NCBI GenBank assembly: GCA_003427395.1
Contig: BFEA01000196.1
Span: 1,521,262-1,558,415 of the forward strand
Origin: Chara braunii
Lineage: Eukaryota; Streptophyta; Charophyceae; Charales; Characeae
Direction of reading: 5' to 3'
DNA length: 37,154 nt
How positions within the stretch are numbered: the stretch's first letter is position 1; the number at the start of each line of letters is the position of its first letter. A program made the position numbers and the translations under genes. The notes below the pieces were generated by a model that was given only the letters and a program-made list of their open reading frames with translations, did not search any database and was not told the origin of the DNA. This document shows positions 17,738 to 26,567 of the stretch, piece by piece.

Positions 17738-18058
17738 ATGTCGGAAGCTGTAGGTGGATCGCCATGCCCTTCTCTGAAGATAGACATGGGAAAACTGAAG
17801 ACCTCAATGCACCTTGCACTGAAGAAAGTTGGTCCTGAATCACTGTACATTCTCAAGAATAAGAAAGTTAGTACGCCATGTTGGGCATGGTTTGCTCATG
17901 TGTGTTTGCCTGACGGAACTCCTGTGAAGGAACATGGAATTGGTTACACGGCATGCAAAAAGTGTTTTGCGGTGTATGCGTTTGTTATCGCTAATGGAAT
18001 GAGCTCATTGAACCAGCACAAATGTAGAGCTCAGCAAGGTGAAACAGGGACAATGTGA
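17738..18058 (+). pseudogene. hAT transposase, N-terminal part with BED zinc finger
   Basis: The frame starts at ATG 17738 (MSEAVGG) and runs to TGA at 18056. Near residues 48-90 it has WAWFAHVCLPDG, then ACKKCFAVY, then SSLNQHKC. The aromatic pair, the CX2C and the final HX1C give a BED-type zinc finger, the DNA-binding domain of many hAT transposases. The frame is open further upstream, but that part is a Phe/Ser/Leu-rich translation of CT-rich DNA, so I prefer the internal ATG. The finger would be expected to bind the element's ends. The stop before the catalytic domain makes this a broken gene unless an intron is spliced. Confidence 0.8.
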
Positions 18059-18071
18059 ATATTTGTCATGA

Positions 18072-18550
18072 CAACAGAACTAACAGCTGCGCAGAAGAAA
18101 TAGGCCGCAAAGATAGCGGCGTTGATGTGTTGTTAGGATTTGCGTTCATTTTCAATCGTTGATGATCCAGGTTTCCTAAAAATGGGTCAATTTTTTATTG
18201 GTGTCGGTGTCACTGCGCAAAAGGGTATGAAAGTGGGAAGGCTAGCTCCTTTTGCAAACACAGTAAAGCGCCAGGTCATTTCAATTGCGAATAATCTTCG
18301 ACGAACTGTGAAGGAAAAAATGTCTCAACACTTCGAGGATAACGTGTATGCTGGTTTCACAGTGGATTTGTGGACTGATGCAATAAAAAAAAACTCATTC
18401 ATGTCGGTCACCATCCATTATATAGACAGAGACTTCAAACTGCATGCTAGAACTCTTCAGGTTAAGGTTTTTCCTGAAGAGTCACACACTTTACAGACTG
18501 TTTTTAAGGCGTTCCAAGAATGTCTCGAGGAACATGGATGTTTTTATTGA
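18072..18550 (+). pseudogene. hAT transposase, RNase H-like domain N-terminal part
   Basis: A short frame from 18072 is cut by TAG at about 18102 and 18135, then stays open to 18550. It contains RSFSIVDDPGFLKMGQFF, the RPFSIVEDPGF motif of hAT proteins, and later AGFTVDLWTDAIKKNSFMSV. The DLWTD aspartate is the first catalytic acid of the hAT DDE domain. HYIDRDFKLHARTLQVKVFP, which follows, fits the usual beta strands. The frame ends at TGA 18548, where the second catalytic block should begin. Confidence 0.88.
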
Positions 18551-19332
18551 AGTCTGTGCATGGTGTGCTCAGAAAGTGGATCAAATGTAGCAGGTTGAGA
18601 GGGCATTAGGAGTGTGTACAAGTGACATGCTTGTGCTGATCACAAGATAACCACGGTTTTGACAACTGTTCTGAACAAAACCACTGTTGTTCAGAACAAT
18701 GTCACATATGCTCCGTTCTACAGATTCGAAGATCGGACACATGAAATTTTTGCGCTGATTGAGAATTGCAAGGAATCGGTTCGTTATTTCAAGCAGGCAA
18801 ATTTATAAAATTTTCTGAAAACGTCGCTAAAACAGGGAAATGCAACAAGATAGAACTCACTGTTGAGGTTGCTGGAGAGTGTGGACACTAATTATGTTGA
18901 TGTGAACAATATTTTGATGCAGCATAACCGTCTTGGCATGATGACCAACATTGACCGCGATTTGCTTATTGAGTTGTCTCAGATGATGATGAAGATGACA
19001 CCAGTGGACCTGCAAAAGTTGTAGAGTTTGATATTTACTTTGATCTCAAATTGACCAAGGAAGAGAAACGCGACTTCGACCTCTTGCAATGCTGGAAGGC
19101 AAGGGGGATTATTGAAGTCACTACCTCTACTTTTCATCAGATGGTGCTCAAGCCTGCTTTGCCAATCATGTCTCGAGCAGCCCGTGCAGTTTTGTGCGTG
19201 CCAGCATCCAGCTCCAAAAGCGAGTGTAATTTCTCAGACGTTGGCAATACGATCACCAAGAAGCGCTCCATGTCGAATTCATCTGTGGTAAATGATGTTT
19301 TATTTGTGCGGTTCAATATGAACCTGGTTTAA
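18551..19332 (+). pseudogene. hAT transposase, C-terminal part with dimerisation domain
   Basis: After several stops and shifts (18551-18830) the frame shows GNATR, a TAG, then NSLLRLLESV. This is the hAT TRWNS motif with tryptophan turned to stop. From 19051 an open frame reads FDLLQCWKARGI, then LPIMSRAARAVLCVPASSSK, then SECNFSDVGNTITKKRS, ending at TAA 19330. This is the hATC dimerisation domain (LPVMARD-LAVPASSAASER-FS-AG). The domain itself is well kept, which suggests fairly recent decay. Confidence 0.9.
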
Positions 19333-19965
19333 GGAAGTGTAAAGGAATGGAGTTTTGAAATAGGTTATGCGTAAATAGGTTAAATTTGACGTCAATCATA
19401 AAAAAAAGGACATGGTTTAAGAAAATGTGAGAAAAGGTCAATCCTTTTCCTTTTGGGGGAAGTAATCAATGACTTTCTCTCAGGGTTATGCAGTTTTGTA
19501 GTGGATGTGTGACATTGTGTGTCACGATATTCCAATTTTATAACTTGTAATGTAAGTCTTGGGCACTTGGCATTTTTTAAGAGGGAAAAAAAGTTCCTTG
19601 GAGAATGTGAGAGGAGGTCAATCCTTCTCCTTTTGGGGGAAGCAATCAATGTCTCTCTCTCGGGGTTATATAGATTTTTTAGATATGCGTTACAAAATTC
19701 TGATGTTGTAACGTGCGATGCAAGCCTTGGGCACTTGGCCTTTTTGAAGGGGGAAAAAAAGTTTTTTGACTCACCTTTGCACCTCGTTGAAATGTTTGAT
19801 ATGCTTGTCGTTTTCACAAAATTAACTTCAAGTGTTTGAAAACTTTAAATGTATTATCGAATTGCAAACAAAGTTATGGTGAGTGTGGTAGTTTATGGAT
19901 GGAAAGTGAATTGCTAACATGCAATGACACTGACCTGAGTTTAAAATTAAGAAAAAAAGAAGGGC
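19333..19965. repeat. 3' flank of the transposase with a ~170-bp imperfect duplication
   Basis: GTGAGAAAAGGTCAATCCTT, then TTCCTTTTGGGGGAAG and TCAATGACTTTCTCTCAGGG, recurs about 180 bp on as GTGAGAGGAGGTCAATCCTT and TCAATGTCTCTCTCTCGGGG. GTAAGTCTTGGGCACTTGGC also has a copy, GCAAGCCTTGGGCACTTGGC. This is a tandem duplication with drift. No gene is seen. Confidence 0.8.
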
Positions 19966-20250
19966 ATGCCGGGTAGTAAACTTTGGGCATGGGTACGCCG
20001 GGCACGGGTGGATGAAAATTGCTCACAAGTGCGGGCGAATGCGGGTGGATTAAATCTAGGGGTGGGTGTGGTTGGGTAGGGGTAAGGATTCCACTGCAGA
20101 TTCTGGGTGGTCTGGGTACGAGCACGAAAATGTTTCATTAGCTTGGGTGGGCTGGGTCAGGGTAAAATAGTTTTTTTTACATGGGTGGCACTAGGTGCGG
20201 GTAGACATATCAGGGCTTGGACTGGGTCGGATTTGGTTGGGATAAAACAC
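19966..20250. repeat. right subterminal GGGT-word array of the hAT element
   Basis: GGGT recurs through the last 300 bp: GGGCATGGGTACGCCGGGC, GCGGGTGGATT, GGGGTGGGTGTGGTTGGGTA, GGGTGGTCTGGGTACG, GGTGGGCTGGGTCAGGGT and GTGCGGGTAG. It mirrors the left array in composition, though mostly in direct orientation. Confidence 0.8.
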
Positions 20251-20439
20251 TGGTTTGACGACCTCTGATGCATATGTTCCTTTAGGATTTCGTTTTCTTC
20301 TCGGAACTTAATGAGATTAATTAAAGAAATGCATGTATAAATTTCAATTTCCTTTTAATTATAACTGAAATCAGACTAAGGGATGAACTAGGGGAAGGTA
20401 GGAGGAATGCAGTTTTGCATGCGATTGATCGGGTCTTAA

Positions 20440-20724
20440 AGGTTGTCACCGACATTATTTCTAAGTTGAATGACTCAGTGTTATGTTGATTGCTTGCTTT
20501 CTAAAGGACCTGACCTACGTAGCACCGTGTTCGCATTCGCCTCCGAAAGCGAACATGTTCGCCCGAACGTGAACAAGCGCCCAAAGCCTTCCGAACGCGA
20601 ACATTAAAAAAAAAAGACAAACCAAGTTCTCATAAAAAATTGAAAAAAATATATGTTATGTAAAATACCAATATAATAAACGTTTGCCTAGGAATCATGT
20701 TCAAATTCGTCGTCAATCATGAGT

Positions 20725-20765
<41 letters not shown>

Positions 20766-21580
20766 ATTTTTACGAAAAAAAAAATGTCTGCCCGAACATA
20801 TTAGCGAGTTGTTCGCGCGAACGCGCGAACACGTTCGCCCGAACGTGAAGGGGCGCGAACACGTTCGTCGTGCTACGCAGGACCAAACATTGACTCTACG
20901 TTGAATTACCCAATTATTGTATTTATTTATGGGGGTTTGTCTGTTCGACTTTTGAAGTCAAACATTGTTTCTAAACTAGATGGTTTCGTCTATCTGTTTC
21001 TTTTAGGGTTTCTGACTGAAGTTGGACGTTGTTTCTAAGCCGAATGATCAAACTTCATGCTATTAAGTGACTTCAGATAGACTGAAGATTGTTTCCAAAT
21101 CGAATGATTCAGTCTCTTGTTTTATTTTAAGGGAGGATTTTGGTGAAGGGCTACGCATTGTTTCCAAGCCGAATGGTTTACCCTGAAACCTGACACTAAA
21201 ACACAAGTGAATATAATTCGAAATACTTTATCTATGTTTGCATGTGAACAAGTGAGTTAACATTTTTTCCAAGCCGGATGGTTCAACTTAAGTCATATCA
21301 AAAAGAAGAAAGATAAAGTCACGAGTATAATTCAAAATAAATTGGGCAAGCTGAGCATTATTTCTAAGTTGAATGACTCAACCCCCTGCCCAGATTTTGA
21401 AGACATGTCAGAGAGTTATTAAACTTTGGATATTTGAACAGTTCAGGGCGACTAGGCATTGTTTCTAAGTTGAATGGTCTAGTCTCATGCCCAAAAAAGA
21501 GAAAAGTAGTTATGCAACCTGTTCATGTATAATTTAAGGCATATTAGGCATTGTTTCTAAGCTAAATAGTCTAGCATTAT
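20440..21580. repeat. array of nine hairpins with constant loop and variable stem
   Basis: The motif CATT-RTTTCYAAGYYG-AATG occurs at loop positions near 20455, 20968, 21031, 21091, 21150, 21265, 21360, 21451 and 21553. Arms flanking it are complementary within each copy but differ between copies: AGACTGAA/TTCAGTCT (21079, 21108), GAAGTT/AACTTC (21018, 21051), GACTAG/CTAGTC plus GGGC/GCCC (21446-21492), TGGGC/GCCCA plus TGAG/CTCA (21343-21392), AGGG/CCCT (21147, 21181) and AGTTAA/TT(C)AACT (21255-21288). Copies at 20455, 20968 and 21553 pair weakly. Element 20513-20880 splits copies 1 and 2. Confidence 0.75.
20513..20880 (-). mobile_element. MITE of the core-and-word family, GTTCG word, 368 bp
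   Basis: Ends are CTACGTAGCAC and GTGCTACGCAG. Flanks GACCTGAC (20505-20512) and GACCAAAC (20881-20888) agree at 6 of 8 bases, a decayed 8-bp target duplication. Arms are packed with GTTCGC/GCGAAC words (GTTCGCCCGAACGTGAAC, CGCGAACGCGCGAACACG). The core has AAATATATGTTATG, then CGTTTGCCTAGGAATCATGT and TCAAATTCG, a match to the 3410-3450 core, followed by a (TA)n run. No coding capacity. Confidence 0.85.
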
Positions 21581-23429
21581 GTTATATGTAAATCGGGTAA
21601 AAGAGATCATCATCCCTATCTTGCTTATAACGTTTACAGTTGGACGTTAAGGTCCGTAATGGCCGTCAAAGTCAAACCACTTAACCTGTTTCTCGACCTC
21701 CACTGATGGAACCCCACTGTCAATGTTACGGGATTTCAACCACTACGAAGGGGCCCAGGTCTGCCTACCACTTTCCTTCGTAGGGTGTAGAAGAGGGTAG
21801 GATTCGCAACCGCTTTAACGATTGTCCAATGTTAACCCCTCAAGACGTCCGTCGGCCGACATTTAAGTGTCGAATGCAATCTCATAACTTAACATGTGTC
21901 GCATGTTTATGAACACTACATAGTACTCCATCACCGCGATTGCTCACATATTCGCATATGATTAACCACTAATGATATAAGTCTGTTTAGTAAAAGATTA
22001 TTTACGTGAAGTTTTGCACATGTTACATTTGTGCCTAGTTATGAAAACAGTAATTGGTTGAATACAAAAAGGGACTAGGCGTGATTTACGTGTGAAACTT
22101 AGTCTTGTTTTGGCGTTGTGTATCGCGTGGTTAGACAGACCGTCCTAGTCGACCTAAGTCGAGTCGCACTTGGGACATCAACTTTTTATTGTCTTTTCAA
22201 CTTGTTACTCCGTTCGACACGGTGGCAACAACTCGGCCAATAAGTAAGTATGCAATCTCGTAGCTCCCCTCTTGACTATTTTCTGCAGCAAAACAAGCAG
22301 CGCACCGACTAACAGGTAGGTATGCACCCTCATGCCCCCTTCGATTGATCGGATTAGTGAAATCAGAACGAATCTTTCGTTCGAACAAGGAAGTATTTGT
22401 TGCCCCTCTCAGATCAGTCACGTCGCGAGATTGATACGACCCTCCTGCTAGTACATGGAGAGAGCAGTTGCCTTCTCAGACGTGCAGGGACACTGGATAG
22501 CCCCCTTCCATCGGCAGAATAGTCAAAATCTAGTAGATCATTCGTTAAAACAGAGGCGGATACACCCGCAAGTTCCCCAAGCAATCCGGACTCAATCGTC
22601 GTAGTTCAACCTTTGGTTTTTCCGGCATCGCCACTCTTCAAGGCGAACCCCCCAACCTCTTTAGTCCTCGCTCGTCCTGATGCGCAGTGCACCGGCTAAC
22701 AGGTTGGTCCCAGGATTGGCACACCGCCCTGCTACTCACTAAGTACATAAACGTTGAAGTGAATCTCACCCAAAAGAGAAAAAAATACATACCCAATTTC
22801 ATTATTTTCCCGCATACTTCCACTCGTGCAGCTACTAATATCCATATCAGGTCCTACGAAACTAACACTCTAATGCAAAAACTAACGCTGGTATCGTACT
22901 CGCTACGCCCCAAAATGCTGATTTAGTATCTTGCCTCACCCGATTTTATAAAGAATCGAGCAAGATCTTTGAAGTTTTGGTCCAACAATATCCTTTTGCT
23001 GACTATCTCGGCGCACCCCTTTCTCCTCCACGCCCCCATCCTACTCACTCGATCACCGAACTAACACTACTATCGTACTTGTCTTTCCTCAAAGCCCTCG
23101 TGTAGAGTTTGCTCCTATCGGAACTGATCAATAAACGGTCGAGACTCGACAACTCCTACTCTCCTCCTCCATAGCTCCAATGCAGCTCTTTCTCTCACTA
23201 GCATCTAATCTACTAACTCATCGGTCGTACTAACCTTACCATCCGATTCGTGAGGGGCTAGAACCCCGGGATTGCCTCTCTCCTCACTGAGATCGCTCAT
23301 CAGACGAGTGAGAACCAGCCTTTCCCCTTTCGTTGCGCTTGTTTCCTTCCATCCCCGTTTTTTAATGCTCCTGGCACGGTAGCAGACAAGATTCATCTAC
23401 TACCCTTTTTGCTTGATGTAACTTGAAGT
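21581..23429. other. unassigned sequence
   Basis: Mostly mixed-composition DNA. A short repeat GCACCGRCTAACAGGTDGGT occurs at about 22302 and 22687, with a weaker relative at 22232. No domain or RNA gene is recognised. The 28S debris that follows may extend somewhat to the left, unrecognisably. Confidence 0.4.
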
Positions 23430-23772
23430 CTGGTCCGCAACGCTAACCACTGCACACTGGCCCAAAGACTGCAAGAGGTAATGATTGATGCAGGCCACAG
23501 GGCAATGGTCAAGGGAGTCGAAGTCCACCTAGGCGTGTGTAACAACTCACTTGTCGAAACGATCGGCCCGACGATGGTGGAGCTGAAGCGCGCAACCTAC
23601 GCCTAGCCATTGTGGCAATTCTAACTCAGCTACGAATAGGAGGGGCGGTACCTTTGTTGCAGTGTTTACTGTGTTGGCCTAGATGGGACGGACCCCGATG
23701 CAGATCACGGTAATAGTAGCAGATATTCAAAGGAGAATTTTGGGGACCAAAGCGAAGAAAGTCTCCCCATGA
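23430..23772 (+). pseudogene. 28S rRNA fragment (domain II-III region)
   Basis: Collinear match to plant 26S/28S rRNA: GGGAGTCGAAGTCCACC, GCGTGTGTAACAACTCACTT, GTCGAAACGATCGGCCCGA, GAGCTGAAGCGCGCAACCTA, GAATAGGAGGGGCGGT, GATGCAGATCACGGTAATAG, TAGCAGATATTCAAAGGAGA and CCCCATGAGCGGC. The functional text is close (GAGTGTGTAACAACTCACCT, GTAGTAGCAAATATTCAAAT, TTCCATGTGAACGGC). About 25% divergence and small indels make it a pseudogene. Confidence 0.9.
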
Positions 23773-24145
23773 GCGGCCGCTACAAATCGCGGCGCGCACC
23801 CTGGTGCGCCTGTTTTACAGCGCCTAGGGACGGTCCACCATCTTTCGGGTCCCACCATGCTCATACCTCAAACCTCTCACGACAGATTGCGGGCGACAGA
23901 CGGAATACCTGTACATGGTCCCCTCCATGGGTTCCTTCCGCCTCGTGGGATAGTCCCCCACCGTCTCGCACTCACGTTAAACCCCTTGGCCCGTATTTCA
24001 AGACGGACACGATAAAAGAACTTCACCAGCTTTCTGAACACACCGGAACCCGAACGGACCCGCCAAAAGAGGCGCGTGCTCAAGGTCCTTGACCGTCGTG
24101 ACGACCACCTGTGGACGGTTTTCAATTGCTCCCTACTGCAATGTC
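23773..24145 (-). pseudogene. 28S rRNA fragment (5' third), inverted relative to its neighbour
   Basis: On the minus strand: CCGTCTTGAAATACGGGCCA, AGGGGTTTAACGTGAGTGCG, then TATGAGCATGGTGGGACCCG and AAAGATGGTGGACC. Functional 28S has CCGTCTTGAAACACGGACCA, AGGAGTCTAACATGTGTGCG, GAGCATGCCTG, GGGACCCGAAAGATGGTGAA. The upstream text (ACGACGG, GAGCACGCGCC) also fits the preceding expansion segment. It meets the + strand fragment head to head at about 23772. Confidence 0.85.
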
Positions 24146-24464
24146 GGTCACAGACCCTAAATCCGGTGTCGCGCTAGTCAAAAGAAAAGTCGAAACATAA
24201 AAATAAAAATAACGACGATAAATAATAAAATATTTAGAAAACCTTAATCATCAAAAAAATGACGGACGAGGAAACAAAACCGCTAGTACTGCTCCAGCTC
24301 CGCTGACGACAAAACCAAGGGGGACAGCCCCGCCGGACACTCAGCCCCTCGGCCTCTTCACGACGCTCCAATACTGCTACGTTGTCGCTTCTGGCCTCGA
24401 TCTTTGAATCTCCCAGGTGAAAGTCCGATACCGTAACCAATCGTGATAGGCCCAAGGTTGAGTC
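24146..24464. other. unassigned sequence
   Basis: Between the 28S debris and the next MITE. No recognised feature; the left part could be further diverged rDNA. Confidence 0.4.
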
Positions 24465-24844
24465 CTACGTTGCATAACGTACATGTACGGGCCTTTCCGT
24501 ACGAAACGTACAGATAATATCTGTGCGGGATTTGTACGGGAACCTGTACGAGAACCTGTACGTCTTGTACGCCCCTGTACGAGAAAGCAAAAATAAAATA
24601 AAATAATAAAGTCATAAAAAAAATCTGAAACAAACATACGTTATGCAACAACACAAAACAAGCAACATTTGGCTGAGTATCGTCTTCAGATTCTTATGAG
24701 ACTTTGAGAGAGAAAAAATAATAATAATACCGGATTTAAAAAAAAAAAAAAAACCTCGTACAGGGCCCCTAGCGTACGAGTAACGTATGAGTACAAGAGT
24801 ACGAATCTGTACTCGTACAAGGGTGTGTACAAGTGGCAACGCAG
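24465..24844 (-). mobile_element. MITE of the core-and-word family, GTACG word, 380 bp
   Basis: Ends are CTACGTTGCATAACG and GTGGCAACGCAG, so inverted termini CTRCGTTGC. The left arm has about eight GTACG words (TGTACGGG, CCGTACGAAACGTACAG, CTGTACGAGAACCTGTACG). The right arm has CTCGTACAGGG, GCGTACGAGTAACG and CTCGTACAAGG. The AT-rich core, with CATACGTTATGCAAC then AACATTTGGCTGAGTATCGT, matches the 3.4-kb core (ATATGTTATATGG, AGATTTGCCTGAGCATTACA). No clear 8-bp duplication is seen; GAGTC occurs on both sides. Confidence 0.82.
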
Positions 24845-25536
24845 ACTCCGAGTCTAATGATAGCGATAATTCTATATAAGCAGGTACCACGCGGCGTGCG
24901 AGCCTATTGAAATGTATCAAAGTCATACCTCCACTTACCCACTAAATTTACAACCGCTAAGTTCCACGCCTTCCGCGTGCCTACTCCTTCCCATACTCTT
25001 ACCATTACTCAAAGTCGCATTGTCGCAGATGTCGTCTCCGTACGATTGCACATGTCGTGGTCAAACGTACAATTAAAATAAAATATTTAATCATAGTTTA
25101 AATGAAAAATAAAAAAATTGATCGGCAATCACGCCGACCGTATCATCATTTAAAAAAAAAAAAAAAAATCATGTGCACCTTAAGTCTACGAGCCCACACA
25201 CTCTCTATTTCTAGTCAACCACTTGATCAACGTAATTAAAACACAGTCGCGTCTCGAGCGGCATACTTAGAGTTTAAACCAAGCTTATTTTATGTCACTT
25301 GCAAAAAATCAGGGTCGATAGTACCATTGTAGGGGTACTCACATCGACACCGACGGGGGGAGCCGCGAAAGGAGGGGGTCAGAAAAACCCAAAACCTTAA
25401 GAAAAAAACTAACTGGAGTTTGGGGGGTTAAGGTAGAGTAGCGGCGACCTAATCAAGAAAAGAAAAGAAAAACAATGGAGGGGAGGAGGGAAAAAAAAAA
25501 AAAAAAAGTTGAGAAAAAAAAATATATATTTTTTGA
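24845..25536. other. unassigned AT-rich sequence with A runs
   Basis: Contains a short poly(A) run near 25151-25168 and a longer one at 25490-25507. No gene or repeat family is recognised. Confidence 0.45.
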
Positions 25537-25912
25537 AAATTTCGGCAGCATTTCTGTACCATAGGGTCAAAAAAGTGGCCAGAAGAAGGAGAGAACAAGA
25601 GAAGCACACTAAGTTTTCAACTGCAGCAAATTAAATATTTTGATAAATAAATAAATAAAATAAAAAAATTGGGAGGTGGAGAAGAGTGAAGAGAAAATCA
25701 ACTTTTGAATTTTTCAAAAATTTCGGCAACATTTCGTTACCCCTATGGGTTCGAAGTGTGTCGTAAAAAAGAATGACTGAGTAAAATGTAAAACTTTTGT
25801 CAGCACTTCGCTACCCAGGGGTTAAAATGTGTGGGGGGAAAAAAATAGAAAGAAAAGACGAAATTTCGGCAGCACTTTGTTAACGTCATTGGATCAAAAT
25901 GTGTGTTGATAG
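25537..25912. repeat. four dispersed copies of a ~42-bp motif
   Basis: AATTTCGGCAGCAYTTYGTTACC followed by a CCYATGGGTTMAAATGTGTG-like part occurs at about 25541, 25721, 25796 and 25864, spaced 180, 75 and 68 bp apart, each preceded by an A-rich stretch. No coding frame is maintained. Confidence 0.75.
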
Positions 25913-25972
25913 CATAAATGACTAAGCCCTAACAAGATATAGCAATATTGAAGAAAATTTTAATTTTTAAGA

Positions 25973-25975
<3 letters not shown>

Positions 25976-26010
<35 letters not shown>

Positions 26011-26101
26011 AATGGATGGCATGTCTGGGGTTATAGCAACTTGTCTGTAGAATCTGTCCATAGGAGAATGGTACTTGGAAAAAAAAAAAAAAAAAAAAAA
26101 A
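25976..26101. repeat. long poly(A) runs (about 32 and 22 nt)
   Basis: Poly(A) at about 25976-26008 and 26080-26101 separated by about 70 bp. They could be retroposon tails, but no AATAAA is found at the proper distance. Confidence 0.8.
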
Positions 26102-26176
26102 GAACATGAGAAAATAAGTAGAGAATAAGATAATTGAAATTTTTGGAGAAAACGAGGAAATTTATATGGAATAAAA

Positions 26177-26557
26177 CTATGTTACCATTTGTCCGATGGC
26201 AGGACGTCCTGGTCGGACATCCTGGGTGGACAGTTAGGGGGGTCCCGGACGTCCGGGCGCGAACAACTCCATTTTAGCAATTAAAAGCATTAAGAACATG
26301 GAAAAACAGTGAGGGTGTTTTTAATTTTATTTTTAATTTTAAATTTGACACCAAATTTTGATATCATCCCAAGGCAAAAGTTGTTCAGTTTAGTTTTCTG
26401 CATAACATAGTTTGTTTTCAGAAATTTTTGAGGAACTTTTTTTTTTTTTTTGCGTTCGGGCTTGGACAGACTGCCCGGGAAGGATGTCCGACCGGTTGTC
26501 CGAGCGGACAACTCCGGACGGTCAGGGGGGTCCTGAAAGTTTGATCAGGTAACCTAG
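26177..26557 (+). mobile_element. MITE of the core-and-word family, GTCCG word, 381 bp
   Basis: Ends are CTATGTTACC and GGTAACCTAG, inverted termini CTADGTTACC. Flanks GAATAAAA (26169-26176) and GAATAAAG (26558-26565) agree at 7 of 8 bases, a clear 8-bp target duplication. Arms are rich in GTCCG/CGGAC words: TTGTCCGATGG, GGTCGGACATCC, CCGGACGTCCGGGCG, GATGTCCGACCGGTTGTCCG, CTCCGGACGG. The core has AAATTTGACACCAAATTTTG, CCCAAGGCAAAAGTTGTTC and TGCATAACATAGTTTG, matching the reverse complement of the 24.6-kb core. No coding capacity. Confidence 0.88.
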
Positions 26558-26567
26558 GAATAAAGCC

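Larger units (their letters stand above)
14278..20267 (+). mobile_element. complete hAT-superfamily transposon, 5,990 bp
   Basis: The left end CAGAGGTCGCCAA and right end TTGACGACCTCTG are inverted repeats of 13 bp with one mismatch. The element is flanked by a perfect 8-bp target duplication, ATGCATAT, at 14270-14277 and 20268-20275. CAG-starting ends and 8-bp duplications are hallmarks of hAT elements, and the interior carries a hAT transposase on the + strand (17.7-19.3 kb). Both ends are followed by GGGT-rich subterminal arrays, comparable to the subterminal transposase-binding repeats of Ac-like elements. The transposase is broken, so this copy is not autonomous, though its ends look usable. 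The interior is swollen by microsatellites, a retroposed sequence and inverted repeats. Confidence 0.94.

Noticed and set aside
20440-21580. CRISPR array
   Set aside because: The repeat is only partly conserved, spacing varies from about 60 to 115 bp (more with the insertion), flanks pair with each other, and the surrounding DNA is a eukaryotic nuclear genome.
23773-24145. Working rRNA gene
   Set aside because: Conserved 28S positions are changed throughout and the piece is inverted against its neighbour; a functional LSU cannot be assembled from it.
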